Assembly (NCBI GenBank): GCA_963978905.1
Contig: OZ022258.1
Coordinates: 38,859,782 to 38,923,781 of the forward strand
Source of the DNA: Trichostrongylus colubriformis
Lineage: Eukaryota > Nematoda > Chromadorea > Rhabditida > Trichostrongylidae
Reading direction: 5' to 3'
Length of the DNA: 64,000 nucleotides
This document shows, in pieces, positions 22,804-35,164 of the stretch. A program made the position numbers and the translations under genes. The stretch's first letter is position 1; the number at the start of each line of letters is the position of its first letter. Under the pieces are notes generated by a model. It was not told the origin of the DNA, ran no database searches, and saw only the letters and a program-made list of their open reading frames with translations.

Positions 22804-25800
22804 ACATGCCTCCAGTAGCACCAGTTGGAACTGATGCAAATATCGTTGAGCAAGTGCGCTCACAAGTAGCTGATATCATCGATCCAAAATACGACACTCA
22901 CTTCAACATTTTACGGTGGTTACAGTCTTGCGATTACAACGTACAAAAGTCAGTTCATCTTCTGCGGAAACATCTGAAATGGAGAAAAGAGCGACATTTG
23001 GATGAAGACTGTCGCGGTCTTCAGAGTTCCGCTGTAAGTTCTCTTTGCCCTTGTCTCCGGGGCAATGATCACGATTATGAGTGTAATGGAGTGCAGGTGC
23101 AGAGCAAGTTTTCAGGTGTCAGCTGAATATGCCCCGATTTCTATCATTGGTCCAAATCGAAAGAACGGAGATCGCCTAATCGTCGTTGATCAGAGCGGTG
23201 AGTATCCTGGGCGAATTCGAACAACTCGTCCATGTGGGCTGTCATAATCGAGTTGCACAAATCTTCTCTTCCTTTAAACGTCGGAGAAGAACAGTTCGAA
23301 GGAGTTGTTCACGATAAATTTAGTTCCTTTGTGACCCTTATATTTATGTTGTATCTACCTAATGAGGGCCGCATGCAAAGTTTCACGCGAAAAATGAGAA
23401 TTCGACCAAGATACAGCTCCCCAAGTTCTTGCCTGGGTGGGTGGGGCCTCCGACCGCAGCGAACGACGGCACTTTTCCGTAGGCTTCGTTCGCCCGGCCG
23501 AGATTTTGTGGTGCTCTATCTTAACCGAATTCACACTTTTTTGCGTTAAATTTTGCATGTGGCCCACATTAGGCAAATACAACAAAAATACATGTGTAAC
23601 ATAAAACTCATTTTTTTCGTGGACGGTTCCTTTAAGTTCACGCTGCCGTAGCAGTTTTGAGGGTCAACCATGGCGCACAGAGAATATCCACTTCCCTCCC
23701 CCTTGCTTCACTTTCTGTGGGATAGAAATGTCGAAATTTTGGACGGGCTAAGATTAAATTCCCGAGCGAGACTGAAAATTCGAAAGAAACTTGCGCAAAA
23801 TCTGATCGCGGTTTCCTCCTTCCTCTCCTTACTTAACGCACTTGCTGCTGTTGGTTGAGCTTCATGAGCAACGTCTCGAACACAAGCGAAATACGCTCCC
23901 CTCCCTGAGAATGAACGCCTCAATTCTAATGGGCCTAACGCAGGCCTGTAGCACGCCACCTTGTGATGAAATTCCCCTGATCCACGCACGACGTGTGTGA
24001 AATACAGGTGAGCTTCTTGCTATCGAGAATGTCTGAGTTCCAAAAGATTTCTTTGCGAAACAGTTGTTCAAATTAGTTATCGGGGAGTGTTCCCTATCAA
24101 TTAGTTCTTTCGTTCGCTTGGATGATCGACATTAACCCGACACATTCAGGTCGAATCGATATTGCCGGGGTGATGAAGTCAGTTCAGCCGACCGAATATC
24201 TTCATCAGCTCTATCGAAATTTCGAGAATATACAGAAACATTTGATGGAGGTACGGTCGTAGTGATATCGTTAGGGGTATTGTTGTGGTCGCAAAAGCTG
24301 CATTATCCCAGTGGCATCTCATAAGTCGAGGCCTGATCATATCAGTGGAATAATTCTTTTTCAGATGGAGGCAAACACGGGCGTACAGTGTTCTGTGTAC
24401 TATATCTATGACCTTGAAGGACTCAGCTTTGATCCTAGTCTTCTAAGTATTCTTGGCGGTATGTCTTACTGGTTCCATATCGATCATTCCTCCAGGGTAA
24501 CTTTGATTTTAGGTCCATTCCGAGTTTCTTGGCAATCATTAGCAATTCATTATCGAGAATTCATTAGTCGATTTATCGTCATTAACACACCCAGCTATAT
24601 AAATGTACTTTGGTAAGTTTACTGTGAATCTTCAGCAAATATTTTTCTCCAGAAAACTCGAAAATCTAGGTATACTGCACTGCACTTGACTGCAAATGAT
24701 GTCAATGAATTTACACAATTTTCCATTTTCTTCTTAGGGCCGCTGTTTCACCATTTGTTCCGGAGAATGCAAAGTGTCGAATAGCGATCACCGGCAGGGA
24801 CTGGCAAGAGGAGATTTTGGAACTGGCTGACCCTGACTGTCTTCCGAAACGATACGGTGGAGAAATTCCCGATGAAAACGTCCTTAGGTAAGGAACCGTG
24901 ACTGTTGCGTTAAACCGGCCAGCACATTCAAGAGCCAAGCAAGTTCAGCTGGAAAAACGGTTGAATCATCGCAAGTAAACCGCGTAGCTAAAGTTCGCGG
25001 TTTTTCTTGAGAAACGCCGCATCAACCACAAACGTGTTTTGGCGCCGATCAAGTTGTTCACGACTTGCGGGGATCATGCATTTGAACTCATTCAATTGAC
25101 ATCAAGGCCAAACATAAATCAGGGTTCACAGCAGGATTGTAATGACACATTAGTGTTTTGCGCAAATACATTCTAAAATATTTATTTCATAAATAGCATA
25201 AGATGATTAGTATTGTAAACGGAATAGTATCCACACACATTTGCATTTTTGGAAAGTAAATACTAGTAGACTGTCACAAGCATATGAATTATGGGCAAAA
25301 CACTCCACCTCAGGCAGCAATCAACTCACCTGAATAGCGCAAGCACCCTGGAGCGGTCGTAAGTTGGATTCCTGCCCGAGGTGGAATGTTTTCGGAGGTG
25401 GTGTAGTGACAGGTGGCGCGCCCCCACTACCATGGTACGGGGATCAAATCCCGCACGAAAGCCCGCACAAGTCAACCAAGCCTTCCATCCCTCCGGAGTC
25501 GATAACACGGTATCAGACTTGTCTGTGAGGATGAAAGCATTGGCTTGTACATCGGTTGGCCACCGCAAGTCATTGTATAGACCACATCACATTCACCAGC
25601 CATTACATTCTGAATAGAACTAGAATGTGCAGCGCATTCCAGGAAGGGATGATAAGCCAAAAACCTTATCCTTTTTATCCTTTATATTTTTCATAGCTTG
25701 TCGTACTCAAAGCGTGAACAGCCAGTTAGCCAGTAAATGCCCTCTTAGAGCGGGAGCTCTCAAAGTAGTTCGAGTATTATGACCCACAATAAGTCGCTTC

Positions 25801-28800
25801 TTGATCTTTCAGTGAACACTTTTGCAATCCTGTTAGTGCTCCTACTAATTCTTCGATCGGAAAATGTTCCCCACAAGCGAGGTCTAATCCACTTGTTGAC
25901 TGCACACATGAAAAATGGGACATTTGGTTGGCCTGATCACGAAGAGGGACGCATGATGTCAAAGAAGTTACCGTATCAATTCGGACCATCACTGAGAAGC
26001 TAAGGACCCCTAAAGGGAGTCTTGACCTCTCCATATCTTGCTACTCTCCCCCCTCCGTTGTACGTGGGCAACGAGGTTCTGATTTGTTGAAATGGTACCA
26101 TATAAAATCCAAGCGGTTGGAATCGATTTTGCAGTTTCGACTTCGGACCCTTGAAACCTTTCCAATCTTTCATATCAAGGACATCTTCAGCTACTTAGGA
26201 CGGCTCTATTAAACAAGCCACTGGCAACAACAGTTTTCTTCGAATGAGTCAGCGATGTCAGCTAATGATTCGCCTTGCCTGTGAACTGAGTCTTGTCGTC
26301 CTTGCTCCTACTATGATTCGGTACGGCTTCGATCCCCTTTCAAGATATGCCTCCGCTACTGAGACCGCATACCGTGGCTTCCTTAATGTGGGTAACAAAA
26401 ACTCTTGATGTAAATCACTCAAATAAAGGCTACGGGTTTTGGAAAACTACATGTGTCAAAATTCCAGGTGAGAGGACCGCCTCTGAGCGTTGGAGGAAGG
26501 GTCTTTTTCAACTGCTGCCTGAAATTTCTGTCCTACCACTTCCCTTTGAGAATCAAGAGCAAGAAGGGGGTCTTATTTCTAGGTTTTTTCGCCGCTTCAT
26601 TCCGTTTTTTCTTCACTTTATGTTACTGAGCACCTCGGGTTTCATATTCGGTATCTTTGCATATTCGCTCCGGATTATCCATAACATTACCTTTGAGGGT
26701 GTGATGATTTTTGTTGAACTCCAATGTGTCCCATTCTCACCATTTTCTAGTTACATACTGTATCTAAGTCTACCGTAGCCAGATCTTGCAGGGATCTTAA
26801 CCATATTGCTGAGCGTATAAAGCGGATTCAGACTCTCTGAAGAAAGGCACTCCAAAATCGTGATCGCGCTGTTAGACGGCAGTTTCCAAACTGAGAAGAA
26901 TCGCTGGTAGAATCCAGTTTCGTCACAGCACTCTCGAACTTTCCACTGGGATCGGCCATTTTTCCCAGTCTCCGTTAGAGAACAGAAAGCTGTTCCCACA
27001 GAAAATAATTCGGCGAGAAATTCAATTTTCTTACTACGCATCCACTTTGACGACTAGAGCTCGAATGTATGACGCATTGCTCTGTGTGACGCTCTTGGTT
27101 TTCCCAGCTGTGCTTACCACCATTATTGTGCATTACTTCGTAAGGGAGAGGGATAGGTAGCGTTTAAGAAGTGTAGTGGTGCTGTCTCATCTTAGAACCT
27201 GCATTCTTCGAAGAAAAGTTGATTGGTCATTGCAGCGCAGTCCCTTCGCAGAGATTATCCGCCAAACATTTCAAAAACATTGACTTCCTCGGGCAGTATC
27301 CAAACGCAGCCGTGGACTGCGAATGGTTAAGAGCAGTGCCCGGAGCGATTTCGGTACTATCCGAGCATTAGCTCGGATAGTACCGAAATCGAAAATTTGG
27401 CTTTTGTTGTAATCAGCTCAGCATCCTTGGGGCCACTTTCTAATTATTTTTTATTTCGAAGTAGAAATAACAGCTGTTGAAGTGTCCCTTTCACAAGAAG
27501 GATATGAGAATAGCTACTTCCGCAGCACTGGCAACGCTCCTTTTCCCACTTCCTCTCGGTCCGCCGCTCACAGGTTCTCGAATGGAACGATAAATTTTGT
27601 TGAATTATGGACGAATGCGTGTCTTCCACGGAATCATAAACAGGTTAAACCAAACTTCCGAGGGTGCGAAAAGTTCTTCCGTGTGTTGATGTGATTAATA
27701 TGCCATCACTGTGACACTGATCAGTTTTTGTTGTTCAGGAATCCGAAACCCGTGCCAAAGGACTTGTACTGGCGACCGAGACCGGACTATCCAAGCATAG
27801 CCGCAATGTACCGTATCTCGATTCCAGCAGGTCAATGGAAGCTTTCATTTTGTATTTACACATGTATGTGTAGGGATGTAGGGGTATTGATGTTCAGAAC
27901 CAGTCTCAGTTTCATCATTAAGGCCGAAACGAGGTCGCAGCAACTGGAATGGTTGCTGTGCACTCTGCCGCCGCAAGAACAAGTCAAGCGGGAGCATTTG
28001 ATAGGCACCCTCGGAAAAAAAGCCCAGCGGTGTAATCCAGACCATGTTTCCTTCCCGCGAGAAGGTTCATTAATATTAGCAGGTCACACCAATATGGCCT
28101 ATTAAGGCGAAAAATTTACCTCTGTTATAACTGTTGTATAACGCTTCCATACTGCACGACACTGAGATGTTATGTAAATAGAGGGTGTGGCAAAAGTATC
28201 GACCGCTTTACAAAGCATCGTCAATACCAATCACGAAAAAGGTATCAGCATGAATTTCGTTCGAGGTGTTAAGGAAAGGGGACAGAACCTATTGCGAGGA
28301 ATAGTGCAGGCTTCCTCCATCAAGATACTCCAAAAAGATTTTTGAGCGGTTGAGAGTTCATGCTTTCTGGTGTTCATCGCTGACAGGTGATGAAGTCGTA
28401 GAGGCTATACTGAAGGGGTGTGCGTGGCTCTTGACGTGATCGTTGAAATAGTCTTGCTGACTGTTTTTAATTCGAATATCATCGAACTTGCGGAATTTTG
28501 GTACTCCGCCGCTCCGTTTCGCAGAGTCCCCCTCCAGACAGCTCGAATGTTGTGCTGCTCGACTACCATTCCGAAAATCTTGAGCGAAACGCCTGCGCTG
28601 CTCTTCAAAATTCGATCGCTACTTTTAAACCTCCCCTACGGGAACCTGTGCCCATGCAAAGGCGATCTTATCGAATTCTGGGGGCATAGAACGAAAAATG
28701 TAAATATGATTGTTGGAAGTGTTTGATGACCACATATACCAGTAAAACTCATGTTGATACATCCTACCTTCATAGGAGGCCTTGTCAAGCGATCTACTTT

Positions 28801-29616
28801 GGTGGAACCTAACGAACTGCATGCGTTACAGTAGGTCTACCGTGAACAAAAATTGCCAACTCCCGGTGTTCTTAAGGGCACTAGTAGTTCTATTAAGGGA
28901 TAATATATACCATCAAAAGTTCGTATCCACGATCCTCACATAGAGGTTTCTCTTCCCTCTTGCCCGGTTTCCAACTTATTGCCCTTTCAAACGTGTACTT
29001 AGACGGCGAAACGGTAGTGGGCGATTCCCTGGAACAACAATGTTGGCGTGATGGATGTGGAAATAACGGAATTTCTATGACGTTTTTGTGAAGGTTTCGT
29101 GTGTACATCAGCTGGCACGTAAATGTGATGGTTAGGGATTCCTGAAAACATAGAGAACTTGTGTGAAAGTCTCGTCAGGCGTTTCGATTTCATTCTCAGT
29201 CATGCATCGTCCTATTTCAGCAAAATCAAGAACGTTGAGTTACTACGCCGAGGCTGGCTCTGACCTCTACTTCTATTCACATAACGATTCCGATGTCACA
29301 TTTGCCGTTCATTACACTGAAAAAGAAGTAAGTCACTCGGCCTATTCCCTAGCGTTCACTGGTGTTTGAAGGGAAATTTTCGGAGAATAACGACAAACCA
29401 CCCCATGTCAATTTAATTTATTTTTTAGAACCCATATTTATATCGCCCTTCGATAAATTCGACAGAAGAAATGACCTTTGGGAACCCGTCGAAGAAACGG
29501 GCCAAATAAGATTCCACAAAATAGCTGGAGACACGGATAACAATCAAGAGAAATCACACAAACCCACGTTCACAATTAACGCCCGTAATTTCCACGTGGC
29601 TGTAGAAATGTTATAG
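22804..29616 (+). CDS. SEC14-like protein with CRAL-TRIO and GOLD domains (9 exons)
   Basis: Exons: 22804-23033 (ATG 22806), 23116-23197, 24150-24250, 24365-24458, 24513-24612, 24738-24887, 27739-27830, 29221-29361 (or -29327) and 29429-29616 (TAG). The product is about 391 residues, normal for this family. Exon 1 encodes the CRAL-TRIO N-terminal helices (FNILRWLQSCDYNVQKSVH). Exons 2-6 form the lipid-binding fold (DRLIVVDQSGRIDIAG, YYIYDLEGLSF, FIVINTPSYINVLW, and LPKRYGGEIPDENV at the end). Exons 7-9 encode a GOLD beta-sandwich (GSDLYFYSHNDSDVTFAV, then PVEETGQIRFHK). Family members bind or exchange phosphoinositides and other small lipids in the cytosol or at Golgi membranes. Intron 6 is 2.85 kb and holds a SINE and other repeats; intron 7 is 1.4 kb. 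The strong donor GTAAGT at 29328 would break the frame; a weaker GTGTTT at 29362 keeps it. The last residues do not resemble the usual GOLD end, so the C-terminus is less certain. Confidence 0.82.
25388..25690 (+). repeat. SINE copy inside intron 6 of the SEC14-like gene
   Basis: It matches the SINE at 30329-30626 nearly end to end, from CGGAGGTGGTGTAGTGACAG (A-box region) and GGGATCAAATCCCGC (B-box region) to the AAACCTTATCC tail, here followed by TTTTTATCC repeats. Its orientation is the same as the host gene. Clear target duplications are not visible. Confidence 0.8.
26490..26665 (+). repeat. Dispersed repeat fragment
   Basis: It ends with a TTTTTCTTCACTTTATGTTACTGAGCACC-like block, related to the ends of the repeats at 6150-6660, 8590-9040, 35165-35690 and 43640-44185. 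It is intronic, with no coding content. Confidence 0.4.
27346..27391. repeat. Perfect 21-bp stem hairpin in intron 6
   Basis: CGATTTCGGTACTATCCGAG plus one further base pairs exactly with 27371-27391 across a four-base loop ATTA (27367-27370). All 21 pairs are perfect. It sits in the sense strand of a transcribed intron. It could be a minute palindromic element remnant or a structured RNA; the loop is short for a canonical miRNA precursor. Confidence 0.8.
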
Positions 29617-29750
29617 TTTATAATGGTCCAATGTGCTGGTCAATTTGACCAACGTTCAGCCCCCTTTTATTAGAACTTCGGAGATCAAAGAGCCTAGGTA
29701 GGATCTCGCTTGCCGCGCAAGTTGTTTTTCCACAAATAATGTATAGTTGG

Positions 29751-29935
29751 GCGGAGGTGGTGTAGTGACAGGTGGCGCTCTCATGGTGCGGCGATCAAAT
29801 CGCGCATCAACGCCCTCCCAGACCAACCAAGCCTTCCATCCCTCCGGGGTCGGCGAATTGGTACCAGACTCGTCTGGGAGTATAAAAGTACTGACCTGTA
29901 CATCGGCTGGCCACCGTGATTCGTTCCATGTTTTT
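29751..29935 (+). repeat. SINE copy, 3'-truncated
   Basis: It starts GGGCGGAGGTGGTGTAGTGA and runs through the B-box-like GATCAAATC and the CTCGTCTGGGAG block, then breaks off after CATCGGCTGGCCACCGT. It lies 135 bp downstream of the stop codon of the SEC14-like gene. Confidence 0.75.
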
Positions 29936-30217
29936 TTTTAAAATGGTAAATGAGTCATACAACTCTCAAGAGGACAACGAGAAATCGGATCACTGCTCAT
30001 GCAGAGAATGACGACATCATTATATCAACAGAACCGTCCCTTAACATGGAAATGATGACAGTATGACGAGATAACCTTGAAATTTTCAAACTGGTATGTG
30101 CATTGAGACTGAACGAACATTACTCGAAAAATACCGGACCTTTTTGAAACAGAGTTATGTGGATGTAATGGAAAATTTTGAGAAATGCGCTATCCTAAAA
30201 ATCGCTCCATGTAGTGA

Positions 30218-30318
30218 AAATAAATTAGAAAATAAATGAATAAATAAATAAAATAAATAAATGAATAAATAAAATAAATAAATAAAAATAAATAAATAAA
30301 TAAATAAATGAAAATAAA
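30218..30318 (+). repeat. AAAT microsatellite
   Basis: About 100 bp of AAATA/AATA repeats with occasional TGAA variants. The adjacent SINE inserted at its right edge. Confidence 0.9.
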
Positions 30319-30328
30319 TTACGGGAAT

Positions 30329-30626
30329 GGGCGGAGGTGGTGTAGTGACAGATGGTGCGCACCCCACTCTCATGGTGCGGGGATCAAATCCCGCATCAAC
30401 GCCCGCCCAGGCCAACCAAGCCTTCCATCCCTCCGGGGTCGGTAAATTGGTACCAGACTCGTCTGGGAGGATAAAAGCACTGACTTGTACATCGGCTGGC
30501 CACCGCAAGTCATTGTATAGGTCACATCACATTCACCAGCCATCACGATTCTGAATGGAACTAGAATGTGCGGCGCATCCCACAGAAGGGATTGATTAAC
30601 GCCAAAAACTTTATCCTTTATCCTTT
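30329..30626 (+). repeat. Full-length tRNA-like SINE with target duplication
   Basis: This 298-bp unit is flanked by an exact 13-bp direct repeat, AAATTACGGGAAT (30316-30328 and 30627-30639), showing target-primed insertion. The 5' part carries an A-box-like TGGTGTAGTGA and a B box GATCAAATC inside a GGGGATCAAATCCCGC stem, the layout of a tRNA-derived pol III promoter. The tail is TTTATCCTTTATCCTTT rather than poly(A), implying a LINE partner that recognises this 3' end. It is non-coding. Other copies lie at 7690, 25388 and 29751, all in the same orientation. Confidence 0.88.
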
Positions 30627-30639
30627 AAATTACGGGAAT

Positions 30640-32525
30640 TACTCCTTTTGAGAACTTAAAGTGATCGCAATTCTAGGTGTTAGTCGCTGCTCCGCCACCC
30701 ACTGGAAAGAAGTTGAATTCGAAGAATTTTGAGGGGAAGTTTAAAAAAAAAAGCAAGTATGGGGTGGCACTCTAAAACACGCCAACCATTCAATAAAGAT
30801 ACTTCCAAGAACATTTTTTTTATCTACACGGAATGATCACGGGTTCGACCAGATCGCTCTTGTTCCTTAGTGTTCTGTACTATAATTTTTGCTCATAATT
30901 AGTTTTACCACTAGGTTGCACTTTATCATCTTTCCCATAGTCTGTCCTTGTCTAGTCAGGCTGAGGTTTAGAATCTGTGTAACGTTGGTATGTGATTTTC
31001 GATGAGCTGAAATTGAAGCTGGTTTTTCAAAATGTGAGAAGTGAGGGCAAAAAGAGGCAGTTGTCGAAAGCCACTTTCACTTGAATGAAGTGGCGACCTG
31101 GTCGCTTTCGAATGCGCCCATTCTAAAGGGGCACATCTCTCGCTTTCCGGTCAGCTGCGGATGCGGTCAAAGACCTCTCTTCAAAGCGGCGAGGCTGGCG
31201 CACAAAGGCCTTTGCAGATTTTTTGAACTTCAAAGAGGAGGGAGGCAGTGGGGAGAGGGTGATTGAGTCATTCACCGTAATCTTGTATACAGAAATTCAA
31301 TAGAACCTGTCGAAGGGCGAAATTCAACAGAACCCCTTGGAAATTTCAATTCTGCTCGGATTCTTATGGCATGTGAATGCTGCTTTGAGATTAATAGTGC
31401 TTAATCTCCGACAAGATTGCTTAAAATACATCCTCTATTCATTGAGCATCACGAGTACGCTTCATATACTTTTAATACCCTAGAGACGGCTAGATTGCAA
31501 CGGAAATAGGTTTGATTACCTTTATCGGGTGTACCCGGAACTGTTACCCTTTCTCCCAAATCGTTCAACTGTACATGCATATATCATCAACAAAAGTGAT
31601 TTTCCGTCAGAGATTTTCGGTCCACTCTGTCTATGTGCGATAGGTGTCTCATTTCGGTGAAGTTGTCAAAACAAATTGTTTTCAAAACTGCGGTGTGTCG
31701 TCCTTGATCTCAACCTAATAGGACGTGCGTATGACCCCTGATGGAATGTGATAATCATAGAAAAAACTGAATTCGTACGTGACCATTGCTGTGATGTGAA
31801 AGCTCTTTTTGTTCGTCTAGCCAGTTACCGCGGGTTTCACGAAGTCTTTTTGTAGGCGGAGAATTTTGTTAATTGGAACAGGGGGCATTGTTCTGGTCAA
31901 GGGATGTAATTCAATAGAAAAAAAGAACAGGAAAATAATGGCCTCAGCGATCTGCCTTAAAATGTGGAAGACCAGTTACTAGGTTGAGTTATTCTGAATG
32001 TAAGTAGTCACAGATTGCAGAAAAGGAGTTTGGGAATGGACTAGAGTTAGTTTCTGTGTCTCAAACCCTTAATAACTTTCATGGGAAAACTGGTAGATTT
32101 TTGGTAGTGGACTTGGAACATCTTTCTAAACAAAAATCTACCTCTTATCTACCATACTCAGACCGTTTTCCACTTCTTTGCCAATCGTATCCCTTTTATG
32201 GTTGGCGTAGAGTACTCAGCTTCCATTTCCTATAATAATAACCTGTGGGCCTTTTGCCAATCAAGGACAACACATCAAATATTCTGAACGGCTCATGCTG
32301 CTGCCTTGAATGACTCACCGCGTTGGTGGGGTACTCGAACAGCGCAGTTTGTGGGATGACAATTTGGTAATCTGTCAAATGTCAGCTTGGTGAAGTAGGT
32401 AATGATGTTAATTATCGCAGGGTTGTTAATTAGTAATAGGTGACATTCTCGGTGACTGCGGCACAATATTAGCAGCTGTTTCCTCAACTAGGGATATTGG
32501 ACTTGTGAGAAATTGCGTGTACAAC
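30640..32525. other. Unannotated stretch
   Basis: No supported exon, RNA gene or repeat family in nearly 1.9 kb. Confidence 0.4.
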
Positions 32526-32528
32526 TAA

Positions 32529-32670
32529 GGCCGCTTCCATACTTTGCGCACCGACGCCGTCACGCGCCTTCCATACTTTGCGCACCGACGCCGTCACGCG
32601 CGTGACGCAGGCACGCGCGTGACGCAGGCACGCGCGTGACGGCGTCGGTGCGCAAAGTATGGAAGCGGCC
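32529..32670. mobile_element. GC-rich hairpin MITE, copy 2, with internal duplications
   Basis: Its termini are the same as copy 1, and TAA flanks both sides (32526-32528 and 32671-32673). The element is 142 bp, 51 bp longer than the 91-bp form. The left arm repeats a block starting CCTTCCATACTTTGCGCACC, and the centre repeats a CGTGACGCAGGCACG unit. Confidence 0.9.
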
Positions 32671-32673
32671 TAA

Positions 32674-34651
32674 GGGGTTTTTATTGATTCGAGTCGATCT
32701 GGGAGAGCGATCGGATAACGCGTCGCTCAAAGTGCGAGCAAAATTTTACGTTGGTTCGTAATTACTGTAGAACTGATAGCAATTTTTGTTTTTGGAGCTT
32801 CGTGGAGCAGGGGCATCGAGGCTTTCAGCGATTAGCCTGCCGCGATTGTATTACTGGCCACTAGTTGATGGCAAATAAAGCAATAATGTATTCATAAAAT
32901 TTCACAATTGGTACAGAATTTTCGAGCCACCGTAATATTAAAAAAGACTTTTTGCTGTGTTTCAGTCAAACTACTATACCAAACATCTTACTCTTCAAGC
33001 AATATACATATCTTTCCATATCGTTCATTATCTCTTTTTTTCTTTCTCCGAATGAGACACATTGAATTGTCCATAAATGAGGGCAGCAGCACTAGCGCTA
33101 TCAATCCTTTTGAGATCGGTCAGTTTTTTTAATTTGTTTTTAGAATCACTTGCGGAAGCACGCTATGTCTGGAAAGATTTTCGGGAGATTGATGAAAATC
33201 GTTTGTAGCAGACTTTAATTCAGCGCCAATCCCCGTTCACTGATTAAGTCTAGCGGCTCATATTATACTTGAAGTAATACCGTTCCCGGCACGAAGTGTT
33301 AACCTAATTCTCAAGTTCGTTCATAGCCATATGGGTCATTCTAGGTTTGTGCATCACTAGCGCCAATCTTCGAGTGCTATGCTTTATTCAGTAGTAAGAT
33401 AAGATAATTCGGATTTTCTATTTTACTTCTCACAAAGCAATGTTTTCAAAGGTGTTAGCGAATTGGAAGACAACCCATTATGTCGCGTGCAACACATGGT
33501 GTTGCAAGATTTAAAAACAATTTTGTGGTTCGTTAAAAAGGTATCGCGCTCGATTGCTACCACCATATCCTTTGGAATATGGAGAATAACACATCTTTCT
33601 GGAACCCTTCTCCCCAGAAAGTAAAGAAGATTTTGAAACACGCTTTTAAACAAGATATGCAGCAAGCAGAACAATAACAGCCTTTACTTGGAAAATGCTT
33701 GGTGTTGATTACTGGCTTATATCAGTAGTGGTGTTGAAACACAAGAGTATTTGTCGCCGGTACGATAATGGAAAGATAGCTACTTCTCTATACTAGGAAA
33801 CGTATTCAGACAGCTTTAGCTCTCAGAAAACGACGCTTTCATATGACTCGAGAGAAAGACGCTGCTAGGTGGCCAAGTGCAACACACGGTGTTTCACGAT
33901 TTGAAGAGAGCAAAAACAGCCTCGGTATGTGTTAAATTGCGGTATGGCGAAATAGGCGGAAATATGCAGCTGAAGCGTTTCTCTACGCTGCTAGGTCGAT
34001 ATGGGTGGTAATACGCTCGGAATTGAAATGAGGCTCATCGTTATAGAAGGTGCTCAGTGAAGAAAAATTCGAAGGAGATTAGGGGCGCTTGCAGAAACTA
34101 AGGTATTCGGGTATCGAAATCGAAAAATTTAAATGAATTCCCGGGTGAACAGGGGAAAAGGTGCAAGAGAGGTTGTGCGCTCGCCCGAGAAACCAGAGAC
34201 ACAAAAGGGTGCTGTGAAGTTAGCAAACGAATATAGATAGCCGGGAGAGTTCATCGGCAGGAACGTGCATGGCACTCTCGTGTTTGAGCAGTTAAGAGCC
34301 ATAACTCTGAGGGGTGGTGGAATCAGCCTTTTTCCTTCAGAGCATTTTGCCTTTGCGACGTAAGGAAAAATTGTGCCTCTAATATTTAGCCAATGGCAGC
34401 GGGTGGAAGACTTTTCTCCTCTTTTTCCTCTGTCTCTTTCTACACTGAGTTTTTCTTACAAATAATTGACTACTGTGTAGGTAGTACTGATAAAAGCGTT
34501 TCCTGGTTTTTTCGCTGCCTGCATGATTGACGATGTGACGAATGAGAAACAAACATGACCGAGAAGTTTTTCTTGGGCGAACCGTCTTTAACCACATTAC
34601 GATTATTACCCAACATCTATGAGAAACACAATAATGTGTACGTGATTTCAG
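32674..34651. other. Gene-poor stretch, one weak exon candidate
   Basis: At 33051-33116 a short open segment (MRHIELSINEGSSTSAINPF) ends at GATCG|GTCAG, but its phase does not match the exon at 34652. Positions 34226-34360 match 36132-36270 (ATAGCCGGGAGAGTTCA, GGCACTCTCGT, TTTTTCCTTCAGAGCATTT), a dispersed repeat. Confidence 0.35.
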
Positions 34652-34897
34652 GTTGTTCCTGAAGAAGAGTTCGACTTTCTTCTACCTCCTACCCAAAAAT
34701 GTGGTTTACCAGCCGTTGATGTATATGATCAGCCTGTTGACCGTACGGGTTATTACCATTGGAGGTTAGCATTTTGCCATTCTTACTCTGCTTACCATTG
34801 CTTCATTCTTTTTATATTGGTAATGTGCATTAGCGATGAAAGACGGGAAGAGTACAAAGTATACAGACTTGCGAGTAGGGCTGGCAAAACAATTTAG
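34652..34897 (+). CDS. Last two exons of an unidentified gene
   Basis: An acceptor GTGATTTCAG precedes 37 codons plus two bases (VVPEEEFDFLLPPTQKCGLP, VDRTGYYHW), ending at 34764 before GTTAGC. A 69-base intron ends TGTGCATTAG, and the second exon (34834-34897) joins in phase to read SDERREEYKVYRLASRAGKT and stops at TAG. The borders, intron length and acidic-to-basic composition look genuine. I do not recognise the family and could not place upstream exons. Confidence 0.42.
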   Translation, partial: VVPEEEFDFLLPPTQKCGLPAVDVYDQPVDRTGYYHWRLAFCHSYSAYHCFILFILVMCISDERREEYKVYRLASRAGKTI

Positions 34898-35164
34898 AGA
34901 AACGCTGAAAGAAAATCTGAGCGATCAGAAGAGAGAACACAAGCTCAAAGGAAGGGCTGCGCTTACGAACCAAGTGGACCTCAGCGTCAAGCCTCGAAAT
35001 GCTTTTAAAAACCTGGAATCGATCACTTGTAACTGGTTGCGGTCAGGGTGAAGCATCGTGTCGAATAAATTCCCGCTTCAAACAACCCTCCCTCCCTTCA
35101 AAAGTAGTCTGCAATACTACCCCTCACACATCTTGCTATAGTCTTAAAATAGCGTCAAGGGGAG

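Noticed and set aside
27346..27391. Hairpin considered as a canonical miRNA precursor
   Set aside because: A four-base loop and fully paired 21-bp stem do not fit normal miRNA precursors; reported instead as an unexplained hairpin.
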